Positions 17,733-25,232 of a DNA stretch of 64,000 bases are shown here, one piece after another. The notes beneath the pieces were generated by a model that made no database searches, was not told the DNA's origin, and saw only the letters and a program-made list of their open reading frames with translations. The stretch comes from Hymenobacter sp. GOD-10R (GTDB lineage Bacteria; Bacteroidota; Bacteroidia; Cytophagales; Hymenobacteraceae): the NCBI RefSeq assembly GCF_035609205.1, contig NZ_CP141184.1:3004501-3068500 (forward strand), in the 5' to 3' direction. A program made the translations under genes and the position numbers. Positions within the stretch are counted from its first letter, which is position 1. Every line of letters begins with the position of its first letter.

Positions 17733-19193
17733 ATGGACGAAACGATAAAAGCTAAATACCAGCCCGTTATCGGTCTGGAAGTGCACGCGCAGCTGCTGAC
17801 ACACAGCAAGATGTACTCCTCGGATGAGAATGAGTACGGCGCCCTCCCCAACAACAACCTGAGCGTAATTACCCTAGGTCACCCTGGAACGTTGCCCCGC
17901 GTAAACCGCACGGCCGTGGATTATGCTATCAAAATGGGCTTGGCAACGAACTGCCAGATCACGCGCAACAACATCTTTGCCCGCAAGAATTATTTCTACC
18001 CCGACCTTCCTAAGGGCTACCAGATTACGCAGGATAAAACGCCGATCTGCACCGCCGGTCACGTGGACATCCGCCTGCCCGATGGGACCGAGAAGAAAAT
18101 CGGCCTGACGCGTATTCACATGGAGGAAGACGCGGGCAAGTCGATGCACTTGGCGGGCGAGGTGGAAACCCTCGTGGACCTGAACCGCGCCGGTGTGCCG
18201 CTCATCGAAATCGTATCGGAGCCCGACCTGCGCACCGCCGATGAAGCCTACGCGTACTTGGTGGAAATCAAAAAGCTGGTGGAGTACCTAGGTGTTTGCG
18301 ACGGCAACATGGAGGAAGGCTCCCTGCGCTGCGATGCTAACATCTCGGTGATGCTGAAGGACGCTAAGGAGTTCGGGATGAAGGTGGAAGTGAAGAACAT
18401 GAACTCCTTCCGCAACGTGCAGCGCGCCATCGACCACGAAATCGAGCGCCAGATTGCCATCCTGGAAGCTGGGGAGGAAATAACCAGCGAAACCCGCGGC
18501 TTCGACGCGGCCAGCGGCACCACCAACGGCCAGCGCAGCAAGGAAACGATGAATGACTATCGTTACTTCCCCGAGCCCGACCTAACGCCCGTAATTATTG
18601 ACGACGCGTGGCTGCACCGCGTGCAGGCCGAGTTGCCGGCGCTGCCGCAGCAGCTCTACGCCCGCTTCACCGGTGAGCTAGGTCTGTCGGCCTACGACGC
18701 CAACGTGCTGGTTGACCAGAAGGAAGTGGCCCTCTTTTTCGATGAGCTAAGCCGCCTAACGACCAACGCCAAAGCCGCCGCTAACTGGGTGCAAGGCCCC
18801 GTGAAGTCGTACCTGAACGAGCGTGCCGTGACAATGGAAGACTTCCCGCTCACGGCCCAGCACCTAGCTGACATCATCAAGCTCATTGATGACAATAAGA
18901 TCAGCCATTCGGTAGCAGCTAAGCAACTCTTCCCGTATCTGCTCGAAAACCCCACGCAAACCGCTGCGGCCGCAGCGGAGGCACAAGGGTTGTTGCAGCA
19001 GTCGGATGCGGGCGCCTTGGAAGCCTTGATTCAGCAAGTACTCGACGCCAACCCGGCGAAAGTAGCGGAGTACCGGGCCGGCAAAAAGTCGCTCACGGGC
19101 ATGTTTATGGGCGAGCTGATGAAGCTCACCGGCGGCAAAGCCGACCCGAAAGCGGCCAATCAATTGCTGCGGCAAAAGCTAGAAGCCGTGTAA
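17733..19193 (+). CDS. gatB: Asp-tRNA(Asn)/Glu-tRNA(Gln) amidotransferase subunit GatB
   Basis: GatB is the kinase/transamidase subunit of GatCAB, which converts Glu-tRNA(Gln) (and Asp-tRNA(Asn)) to the amidated forms. The 486 residues are the standard length. The GatB/E catalytic fold begins YQPVIGLEVHAQLLT, with GALPNNNLSV, VCDGNMEEGSLRCDANIS (metal and substrate residues) and KNMNSFRNVQRAIDHEI. The C-terminal YqeY-like tail domain (residues 335-486) ends KLTGGKADPKAANQLLRQKL. gatA and gatC are not in this window, so the subunits are encoded apart. A strong terminator follows. Confidence 0.97.
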   Translation: MDETIKAKYQPVIGLEVHAQLLTHSKMYSSDENEYGALPNNNLSVITLGHPGTLPRVNRTAVDYAIKMGLATNCQITRNNIFARKNYFYPDLPKGYQITQDKTPICTAGHVDIRLPDGTEKKIGLTRIHMEEDAGKSMHLAGEVETLVDLNRAGVPLIEIVSEPDLRTADEAYAYLVEIKKLVEYLGVCDGNMEEGSLRCDANISVMLKDAKEFGMKVEVKNMNSFRNVQRAIDHEIERQIAILEAGEEITSETRGFDAASGTTNGQRSKETMNDYRYFPEPDLTPVIIDDAWLHRVQAELPALPQQLYARFTGELGLSAYDANVLVDQKEVALFFDELSRLTTNAKAAANWVQGPVKSYLNERAVTMEDFPLTAQHLADIIKLIDDNKISHSVAAKQLFPYLLENPTQTAAAAAEAQGLLQQSDAGALEALIQQVLDANPAKVAEYRAGKKSLTGMFMGELMKLTGGKADPKAANQLLRQKLEAV

Positions 19194-19219
19194 GCTAGCT
19201 CAAAACGAGGATCAATAAG

Positions 19220-19255
19220 AAAGCACAGGTTACGTGAAGTAGCCTGTGCTTTTTA
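19220..19255 (+). terminator. Terminator of gatB
   Basis: A 14-bp stem (AAAGCACAGG... with ...CCTGTGCTTT, including one G-U pair) with a 5-base loop is followed by TTTTAG, 26 bases after the gatB stop. Confidence 0.8.
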
Positions 19256-19289
19256 GTTATATCTTTCTCGAAACCTATTGAATATAACT

Positions 19290-20459
19290 ATGATACTAAA
19301 AATCTATTCATCGTTGGCTGCTCTGAGCCTCGGAATGTTTTGTGTAGGTGGCGGGCTGAGCCGCGTCATGGGGGCGCAGGAAGCTAGTTTAGCCACAGGC
19401 TATGAACTACGCGGCACGTTGCTGAACGCGCCAGCAGGAGCCAAGATCTTGATAAGTGATAGGCGAGAGGGGCGCCACGTGCACCTAGATTCGGCTTACG
19501 CCGATGCGCAAGGACAATTTGTATTGCGAGGACAAGTCACGGAACCGGCTATTTATTCGCTAACCGTGGGCGAAAAAAGAATGATATTTCCGCTGATGCT
19601 ACCATTAGCTAATGGGGTACAACTGCGACTGACTGGCGATGCCGCCCAATTAGCTAGCTCATACTGGCTCGAAGGGTCCTCAGAAGCGGCGCTACAGCTC
19701 CAGTTTCGGGCGGCTCAGACCCAAGCTAGCTGGAGTTACGCTGACGCCATGCAAGAAAAACGGCTTAAAGCTGGTTCAGCAGCAGACTTTAAACCCGGTG
19801 AACTACCTAAACCAGATGAGGGCCTGATGCAAATCAGTAGGGAGAGTGCCACCGCCACGAGGAAGAAGCTAATTCGCCAACATGCTGATTCTTATGTGGC
19901 TGCTTACGAAACAACCCTGCTAATGCGTGATGGGAAACAGCGGACGTTTATTGATTCTATGACTACCGCTTTTCAACGGAACTTACCCGCCTCTCGCTAT
20001 ACCAAGATGTTGGCTGCCTACCAGCAGAAAACGGTAAGCACAACGGTCGGTCAACTCGCTCCAGAAATTAAGCTAGCGGCACCCGACGGAAAGAAAGTTG
20101 CGCTGACTTCGTTGCGGGGCAAGTACGTGCTAGTTGATTTTTGGGCTTCCTGGTGCGGACCTTGTCGGCAAGAGAACCCAAAGGTTATCAAGCTGTATGA
20201 GAAGTACAAAGACAAGGGATTTGAGATTTACAGCATCTCGCTCGATGATTCACGCGATAAATGGGTGAAGGCCATTGCCGCCGATGGATTGCCGTGGAAG
20301 CAAGTATCCGACTTGCAGGGGTGGAAAAGTGTCGCAGGTACGGCCTACGGAGTGGATGCTATTCCGCAAACATTTCTCATTGACCCCAAAGGCTTTATCA
20401 TTGCAAGGAACCTGCGTGGACCCGATCTGGAAGCCAAAGTAGCGTCGTTGTTGCATTGA
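19290..20459 (+). CDS. TlpA-family thiol:disulfide oxidoreductase with DUF4369 domain (paralogue 1)
   Basis: Started at ATG 19290 (389 residues); a TTG four codons upstream is less likely. A hydrophobic N-terminus (ILKIYSSLAALSLGMFC) exports it. A DUF4369 domain spans about residues 35-145 (ELRGTLLNAPAGAKILISDR ... GDAAQLASSYWLEGS), a helical linker follows, then a thioredoxin domain from about 250 (VGQLAPEIKLAAPDGKKVAL) with active site WASWCGPCRQENP and cis-Pro in AIPQTFLIDP. Such proteins reduce or shuffle disulfides in the periplasm. It is the first of two tandem homologues, with a 175-bp gap. Confidence 0.92.
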   Translation: MILKIYSSLAALSLGMFCVGGGLSRVMGAQEASLATGYELRGTLLNAPAGAKILISDRREGRHVHLDSAYADAQGQFVLRGQVTEPAIYSLTVGEKRMIFPLMLPLANGVQLRLTGDAAQLASSYWLEGSSEAALQLQFRAAQTQASWSYADAMQEKRLKAGSAADFKPGELPKPDEGLMQISRESATATRKKLIRQHADSYVAAYETTLLMRDGKQRTFIDSMTTAFQRNLPASRYTKMLAAYQQKTVSTTVGQLAPEIKLAAPDGKKVALTSLRGKYVLVDFWASWCGPCRQENPKVIKLYEKYKDKGFEIYSISLDDSRDKWVKAIAADGLPWKQVSDLQGWKSVAGTAYGVDAIPQTFLIDPKGFIIARNLRGPDLEAKVASLLH

Positions 20460-20645
20460 TTAGTTGGTAAGGGCTAGGTGAGGAACTAAGGAGAACTTTC
20501 TGTGTTGTAAAAACAATGCTTACGTAAGCACAACGCTAGATTTTCCAGTTCGTACCAAAAGTGGCAACTTGCAACTTCAAATTCCGAACTTTGCAAACGG
20601 ATACGCCGGTACCCAGCTGGCCAACCACCTGAGATGATGCATAAC

Positions 20646-21779
20646 ATGAAAAGCCTTTTGCTATTTAGCGCCCTGTTGGGCATGGCCAATGCTTGTAATA
20701 AAGCTACCCCGCCCACTGGTGCCGCCAGCGGAACCTATGAGGTAAAGGGTGAGCTGACCAACGCGCCTGCCGGCACGAAAGTGTATTTAGCAGAGCTAGG
20801 TGATAATCAGTTTATTACCCGCGATACCGCGACAACCGACGACAAAGGTCGTTTCACGTTCAAAGGTTCTGCCCCTGAAGCCAGCGTGTACCAGGTAAAG
20901 ATGAATGATGCCAACCAGGTGCTCCTGATGCTGAGCAATGGTAGCAACGTGCAGCTCAACGGCGACGCCCAAAAGCTAGGTACTACCTACTCCGTGCAAG
21001 GTTCCAAAGACTCAGAACTAATGCAGCAGCTGACCCGCATTATGCAAAGCTCCAAAACCGCTATGAGTAAGTTGGAGCAGCGCTACGAGCAAGCCGCGCA
21101 AGCCGGCAAGACCGACTCGCTGCAAAAAATTCAGGCAACGGCCTTCGCTATTCAAGCTCAGAACACCAAGTCCACTAAAGAATTAGTGCGTCAGAATCCG
21201 AACTCGGTGGTGTCGGCGTTTGTGGTAGGCAATCTGCTAAACCCGGATGAAGAGTTCACCTTCGCTGATTCGATGGCAACGCAGTTCAAGAAGGTGCTAC
21301 CCGATTCGCGTTACACAAAGATGCTGGCTGCCAAGCTAGACCCTTTGCGTTCTACCGCAGTAGGCGTGGTCGCACCTGACATCAAGCTAGCCTCTCCTGA
21401 TGGCAAAGAAGTGGCCTTGTCATCGCTACGGGGCAAGTACGTACTGGTCGACTTCTGGGCGAGCTGGTGCCGGCCCTGCCGGGCTGAAAACCCTAACGTA
21501 GTGCGCATGTACAACAAGTTCAAAGACAAAGGTTTCGCTATTTATAGCGTTTCCTTTGACCAAGACCGCGACAAGTGGCTCAAGGCTATTGAGACTGATA
21601 AGCTTAGCTGGACGCAGGTATCGGACTTGAAAGGCTGGGAAAGTGCTGCTGGTCAAACCTACGGTGTGAAAGCCATTCCGCAGACGGTGTTGCTCGATCC
21701 TCAAGGCCGCATTATCGCCAAGAACCTGCGTGGTCCGGAGTTGGAGGCAAAGCTAGCTTCGCTGATACCCGGCGCGTAG
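20646..21779 (+). CDS. TlpA-family thiol:disulfide oxidoreductase lipoprotein with DUF4369 domain (paralogue 2)
   Basis: From ATG 20646 this is 377 residues, beginning MKSLLLFSALLGMANAC, a lipobox with Cys17; an in-frame ATG pair at 20634/20637 lies just upstream. The domain order matches paralogue 1: DUF4369 (YEVKGELTNAPAGTKVYLAEL ... GDAQKLGTTYSVQGS), helical linker, thioredoxin with WASWCRPCRAENP and AIPQTVLLDP. The active site has Arg in place of Gly after the first Cys (CRPC), which in thioredoxin-fold proteins can shift the redox potential. The C-terminal NLRGP-LEAK--SL ending is shared with paralogue 1, supporting duplication. It ends 20 bases before a 40-bp perfect inverted repeat. 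Confidence 0.93.
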   Translation: MKSLLLFSALLGMANACNKATPPTGAASGTYEVKGELTNAPAGTKVYLAELGDNQFITRDTATTDDKGRFTFKGSAPEASVYQVKMNDANQVLLMLSNGSNVQLNGDAQKLGTTYSVQGSKDSELMQQLTRIMQSSKTAMSKLEQRYEQAAQAGKTDSLQKIQATAFAIQAQNTKSTKELVRQNPNSVVSAFVVGNLLNPDEEFTFADSMATQFKKVLPDSRYTKMLAAKLDPLRSTAVGVVAPDIKLASPDGKEVALSSLRGKYVLVDFWASWCRPCRAENPNVVRMYNKFKDKGFAIYSVSFDQDRDKWLKAIETDKLSWTQVSDLKGWESAAGQTYGVKAIPQTVLLDPQGRIIAKNLRGPELEAKLASLIPGA

Positions 21780-21798
21780 TTAGTCAGTAGTAGACTAT

Positions 21799-21887
21799 AG
21801 CGAGAAGCCTGCACTTCGCGTATCGTTGCTTGACTAGGCTAGTACAACCTAGTCAAGCAACGATACGCGAAGTGCAGGCTTCTCGCT
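21799..21887. repeat. Perfect 40-bp inverted repeat between convergent genes
   Basis: Arms 21799-21838 and 21848-21887 are exact reverse complements with a 9-base loop. They lie between the stop at 21779 (+) and the stop at 21897 (-). Position fits a bidirectional terminator, but the stem is far longer than needed and there is no T-run. Confidence 0.85.
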
Positions 21888-21896
21888 TACAGGTAG

Positions 21897-22670
21897 TTAG
21901 CTCAGGAACATGCGCTGCATGGCTTGCCAGAGCAGCTTCTTGCGGCTGTTGTCTTCCTCAATCAACTCAATCTCAGCAGCGGGTAAATAAGCTACGTCGT
22001 TGACCAGCAGCACTGGTTCGTACAGTTGCGTTTTGTAGACGGCAACATCGAGTAGATTTTTACCAAAACCGATAATTTGCTTGGCTGCTAATGTCTTGCG
22101 TAAGGTGCTGAGCGCTACTGGTAAATGTGACTCCACATTAATGAGTACTATATCCTCCATGATCAGCCGAATAGCCTTCAGAACGTTGTTGAGGAACACG
22201 TTTTTAGGCAAGCGCTGGAACCGTACCGGGTCTAGCCGCACCAGAATAACCAGCCCATTTGGGTTGCTACCTAGGGTGGAAAATGGCGTGTCGGCCACTG
22301 GCGAAGACGTAGCCGTGGGCTGCCGTGGTACGCTCGGCGTGGGCGCCGGGGCTGGTGGGGGCGTAGGTACTGGAGCCGGTGGCGGTGCCGGTTGTGGCGC
22401 GGGGTTTGGCTGAAGATTCAAACCGGCCAGCGAGGGTAATTTACCGGGCGTCACGGGTGCGACTGCCGGTGCTGGTTTCGGCGCAGCAACTGGCGCAACA
22501 ACAACAGGCCTAGGCTCCGCTGCCACCGCTGGAGGCGGCGCAGGAGCTACAACCGTTGCGGGCGCAGCCGGCACCGCCGCTGGCGGTATAGCCGCGGGCT
22601 CCGCCACTACGTAGAGCGACGTATTGGTGTAGAACGCTGAGAAGAAAGCTAGGTCGGCTTGCTGTTCCAC
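21897..22670 (-). CDS. Pro/Ala-rich protein with a C-terminal domain resembling DNA polymerase III psi (HolD); function unproven
   Basis: This 257-residue protein has a low-complexity Pro/Ala/Val linker (residues 24-125) with no signal peptide, then a compact C-terminal domain (about 135-257). That domain runs: strand GLVILVRL, helix KNVFLNNVLKAIRLI, strand VLINVE, TLRKTLAAKQIIGFG, YEPVLLVNDVAYLPAAEIEL, ending in SRKKLLWQAMQRMF. The order of segments, and the end pattern (short Leu-Pro motif, acidic stretch, R--LW helix), resembles HolD of the clamp loader, which has a uracil-glycosylase-like fold. This is my inference from pattern only. A conserved Bacteroidota protein of unknown function is the safe call. 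The stop of the upstream thioesterase gene is 11 bases away, so the two are probably one operon. Confidence 0.6.
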   Translation of the reverse strand: MEQQADLAFFSAFYTNTSLYVVAEPAAIPPAAVPAAPATVVAPAPPPAVAAEPRPVVVAPVAAPKPAPAVAPVTPGKLPSLAGLNLQPNPAPQPAPPPAPVPTPPPAPAPTPSVPRQPTATSSPVADTPFSTLGSNPNGLVILVRLDPVRFQRLPKNVFLNNVLKAIRLIMEDIVLINVESHLPVALSTLRKTLAAKQIIGFGKNLLDVAVYKTQLYEPVLLVNDVAYLPAAEIELIEEDNSRKKLLWQAMQRMFLS

Positions 22671-22681
22671 GGAAGTTAGGG

Positions 22682-23200
22682 TTATTCGAGTTCAAAAAGG
22701 GCTTTTAGCTCGTTCGCGTCGCGCGGGTGCAACCGTCCTGCTAGTACTAAGCGCAACTGGCGCCGCCGCAGGGCTCCTTCATACAAGCTGATTTCGTCTG
22801 GTGTCTCCGGCGTTGCTTCCGGCACGTCGATGGGACGGCCCGATTGATCAACGGCCACGAAGGTGAAGAATGCCTCGTTTGATTTGAACTTGGTGCCATT
22901 CGGTACGTCCTCCGACCACACCTCAATGTGCACTTCCATCGACGAGCTGAACGCGCGTGTTACTTGTGCCTGCAAGGTAATAACGTTGCCCAGCCGAATG
23001 CCCGCCTGAAACGACACGTTATCGACGGAAGCCGTCACGACAATGCGGTTGGAGTGGCGCTGGGCGGAAATAGCGGCGGCAATGTCCATCAGGTGCATCA
23101 TGCGGCCGCCCATCAAATTGTTGAGCGTATTGGTATCGTTGGGCAGCACCAACTCGGTCATGATTACGAACGAGTCTTTAACGGGCTTTTGTTTGCGCAT
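22682..23200 (-). CDS. Acyl-CoA thioesterase (hotdog fold, BACH/YciA type)
   Basis: It hydrolyses acyl-CoA to free acid and CoA. The 172 residues contain a full hotdog domain: LVLPNDTNTLNNLMGGRMMHLMDIAAAISAQRHS (catalytic Asn/Asp region, about 17-50), VVTASVDNVSFQAGIRLGNVITLQAQV, MEVHIEVWSED and NEAFFTFVAVDQSGRP. A short C-terminal helical tail (RRRQLRLVLAGRL) is usual for this group. It is upstream in a likely two-gene unit with the psi-like protein (11-base gap). Substrate chain length cannot be judged. Confidence 0.9.
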   Translation of the reverse strand: MRKQKPVKDSFVIMTELVLPNDTNTLNNLMGGRMMHLMDIAAAISAQRHSNRIVVTASVDNVSFQAGIRLGNVITLQAQVTRAFSSSMEVHIEVWSEDVPNGTKFKSNEAFFTFVAVDQSGRPIDVPEATPETPDEISLYEGALRRRQLRLVLAGRLHPRDANELKALFELE

Positions 23201-23264
23201 TCAGGTGAGAATTATTCAGCGGAAATTTCGCTGTAAAGATAGAACAAGCGTTCCGTCCACTTAC

Positions 23265-24323
23265 CTAGGGCTTAGGGGAAAGTGTCTTAAGCTTTTGCTC
23301 CAAAACTGCCAGATCACTCGTGCGTTCTACCACTATTCCCTGTTGATCAAGCAACAAGTAAGTTGGAAACGCATTGATATTATACTGCTCAATAACCCCC
23401 TTATCACCTTTTAGATCAGAAAGCTGAAGCCAGGGTATCTGTTGCTTTCGGATCGTTTGCTGCCAAATCTGCTTATCATCGGCAGCTTCCATCCCAATCC
23501 CGATGACCTGTACTTGCGACGCATATTGGGTTTGCAGCCTTTTAAGGTGAGGTATGGCCTTGATACAAGGTCCGCACCAGTGTCCCCAGAAATCTAATAC
23601 CACATATTGCCCGCGAAAACGACTGAGCGATACAGCTACGCCGGCCGTATCTGGCATGGTAAAATCTGGGGCTTTGCGGCCTACTATAGGCTGATTTTTT
23701 AAGATGGTTAGTCGTTTAGCGGCATCCGTTCCTTGCAAGCTAGCTTGTACATCGGGCGAAAGAAGATGCTGGAGCTGCTCGTATTGTTCGATTGGAGTAG
23801 CATCGTAGCGCATTTGCCAACCAAGCAGCCAAGCGCTGGTGCGAGCTTTGGGGTGCGCTTTGATAAACGCCAGTGTTGCTTTCCGATTTTGTGCTTCAAG
23901 CGCTTGCATGGAGTCAGGATGAGCCTGCATTCGTTGCTCAAATTGCCATTCTACCTGTTGGTTGTGCTCGGTAGACACTTGGTTTTCCAGCGTACCTAGA
24001 GCCGTCAGATGCCCAGCATTACTCATCGTGCCGGCAACCGTGATGGTGCCTGGCTCATACCAGATTGTGGAGAAGCGTTGAGGGATAAGTTGGAGGTTGA
24101 TAATGCCGTCATCACTAGGTTTAGCTAGGTAACTAAAATGGTCGTTGACGGCACGAACGGTATCACGGCGCTGGATGCCCTGCTGCTCATAGAAAAAAGT
24201 CACCGTTTGGTTACCTAGCCCCTTGATGTTCCCTATTATATGGCAGGCTTTGACAGTTTGCCCAATGACCTTTTCGGACATGATCAAACAGAACAGGGCA
24301 CACAGTGTAACAAGTTTAGACAT
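23265..24323 (-). CDS. TlpA-family thioredoxin with DUF4369 domain (third copy)
   Basis: This 352-residue exported protein has a signal peptide (LVTLCALFCLIMSEKVIG). The N-terminal DUF4369-like domain (IIGNIKGLGNQTVTFFYEQ ... LTALGTLENQV) is followed by a helical linker and a thioredoxin domain from about 215 (VGRKAPDFTMPDTAGVAVSL). The active site is WGHWCGPCIKAIPHL and the cis-Pro loop AFPTYLLLDQ. It differs from the two tandem copies at 19.3-21.8 kb in sequence and in active-site neighbours, so it is an older relative. It is encoded alone, on the opposite strand. Confidence 0.9.
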   Translation of the reverse strand: MSKLVTLCALFCLIMSEKVIGQTVKACHIIGNIKGLGNQTVTFFYEQQGIQRRDTVRAVNDHFSYLAKPSDDGIINLQLIPQRFSTIWYEPGTITVAGTMSNAGHLTALGTLENQVSTEHNQQVEWQFEQRMQAHPDSMQALEAQNRKATLAFIKAHPKARTSAWLLGWQMRYDATPIEQYEQLQHLLSPDVQASLQGTDAAKRLTILKNQPIVGRKAPDFTMPDTAGVAVSLSRFRGQYVVLDFWGHWCGPCIKAIPHLKRLQTQYASQVQVIGIGMEAADDKQIWQQTIRKQQIPWLQLSDLKGDKGVIEQYNINAFPTYLLLDQQGIVVERTSDLAVLEQKLKTLSPKP

Positions 24324-24410
24324 AGAGTAATCGGCTTGAGTGAAAGCAGCAGTAAATCAAGGAAATATAGGAATTTCTTATTGCGATTACCTAGGTACTA
24401 ACTCGAACTC

Positions 24411-25064
24411 TTATCCTTGCCACCCCGCCTTCCCCAGCAGCGGCACGAAGCGGAACTCCTCAAACACTTCCCGCGAAAACTCTGATTCGCTCTCGCGCAC
24501 CACGCGCATCATGCGCTGCACTTGCGCGTCACCAACCGGAATAACCAGCGCTCCACCAACCCGCAACTGGTGCAGGAGCGTGCGCGGAATGTTGGGTGAG
24601 CCGGCCGTGACTAAGATCTTATCAAAAGGTGCGTGGTCGGGCAGGCCCAGGGAGCCGTCGCCGCAGAACAGGTGCGCCGCCTGGTGTAAGCTCGCCAGGC
24701 GGCGGTGCGCACGTTCAAACAGCACCGGCTGGTACTCAATGCTGTATACCTGGGGCGTGAGCTGGAGCAGCACGCAGCACTGATAGCCCGAGCCCGTTCC
24801 GACTTCCAGCACCCGTTCCTGCCGACCTAGGTCGAGCAGCTGCGTCTGGTAGGCCACAGTATAGGGCTGCGAAATCGTTTGGCCCTCCCCAATGGGGAAA
24901 GCTTTGTCTTGGTAGGCGTGCTCCTGAAAAGCGGATTCAAAAAACAGGTGGCGGGGTACGGTAGCCAAGGCTGCCAGCACCCGCTCGTCGTGGATGCCTT
25001 TGCGGCGAAGCTCGGCCACCAGCGTGCGCCGCAACCCGCGGTGGCGATAACTATCAGCGTGCAT
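24411..25064 (-). CDS. pcm: Protein-L-isoaspartate O-methyltransferase
   Basis: It methylates isoaspartyl residues with SAM as the first step of repair of aged proteins. The 217 residues match the family length. The SAM site is VGTGSGYQ (about residue 88); the family motifs SQPYTVAYQTQLL just before, GDGSLGLPDHAPFDKILVTAGSP and VGGALVIPVG are all present. The gene is divergent from the sugar transferase. Confidence 0.94.
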   Translation of the reverse strand: MHADSYRHRGLRRTLVAELRRKGIHDERVLAALATVPRHLFFESAFQEHAYQDKAFPIGEGQTISQPYTVAYQTQLLDLGRQERVLEVGTGSGYQCCVLLQLTPQVYSIEYQPVLFERAHRRLASLHQAAHLFCGDGSLGLPDHAPFDKILVTAGSPNIPRTLLHQLRVGGALVIPVGDAQVQRMMRVVRESESEFSREVFEEFRFVPLLGKAGWQG

Positions 25065-25085
25065 GAGGGAAGAGTGGAAAGGGCA

Positions 25086-25117
25086 TTGTCGGGTTCCGGT
25101 TTATTGCCCTACCTTTG
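25086..25117 (+). promoter_or_regulatory. Candidate Bacteroidota promoter for the sugar transferase gene
   Basis: TTG at 25086-25088 and TACCTTTG at 25110-25117 are separated by 21 bases, close to the TTTG-N19-TAnnTTTG consensus, and lie in the divergent gap between pcm and the transferase. Confidence 0.5.
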
Positions 25118-25232
25118 CGACGGTGCAAAGCAGGCGAAAAGGCCCGCAGCGCAGCACCAGCCGCGAAAATACGGCTTCCATCTCACAAATCAACTTGCCT
25201 ACCGGGAGTGCCCGGATGGGCTGCTACCACCC

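Noticed and set aside
22081..22413. Plus-strand frame of 110 residues, Gly-rich, opposite the Pro/Ala-rich region
   Set aside because: It is the complement of a low-complexity Pro/Ala stretch, which naturally reads as a Gly/Ala/Val frame on the other strand.
24879..25232. Upstream extension of the sugar transferase frame as a 590-residue protein from ATG 24879
   Set aside because: The extension lies antisense inside pcm, has no family similarity, and the promoter-like box at 25110 would fall inside it. A start near 25233 gives the family length.
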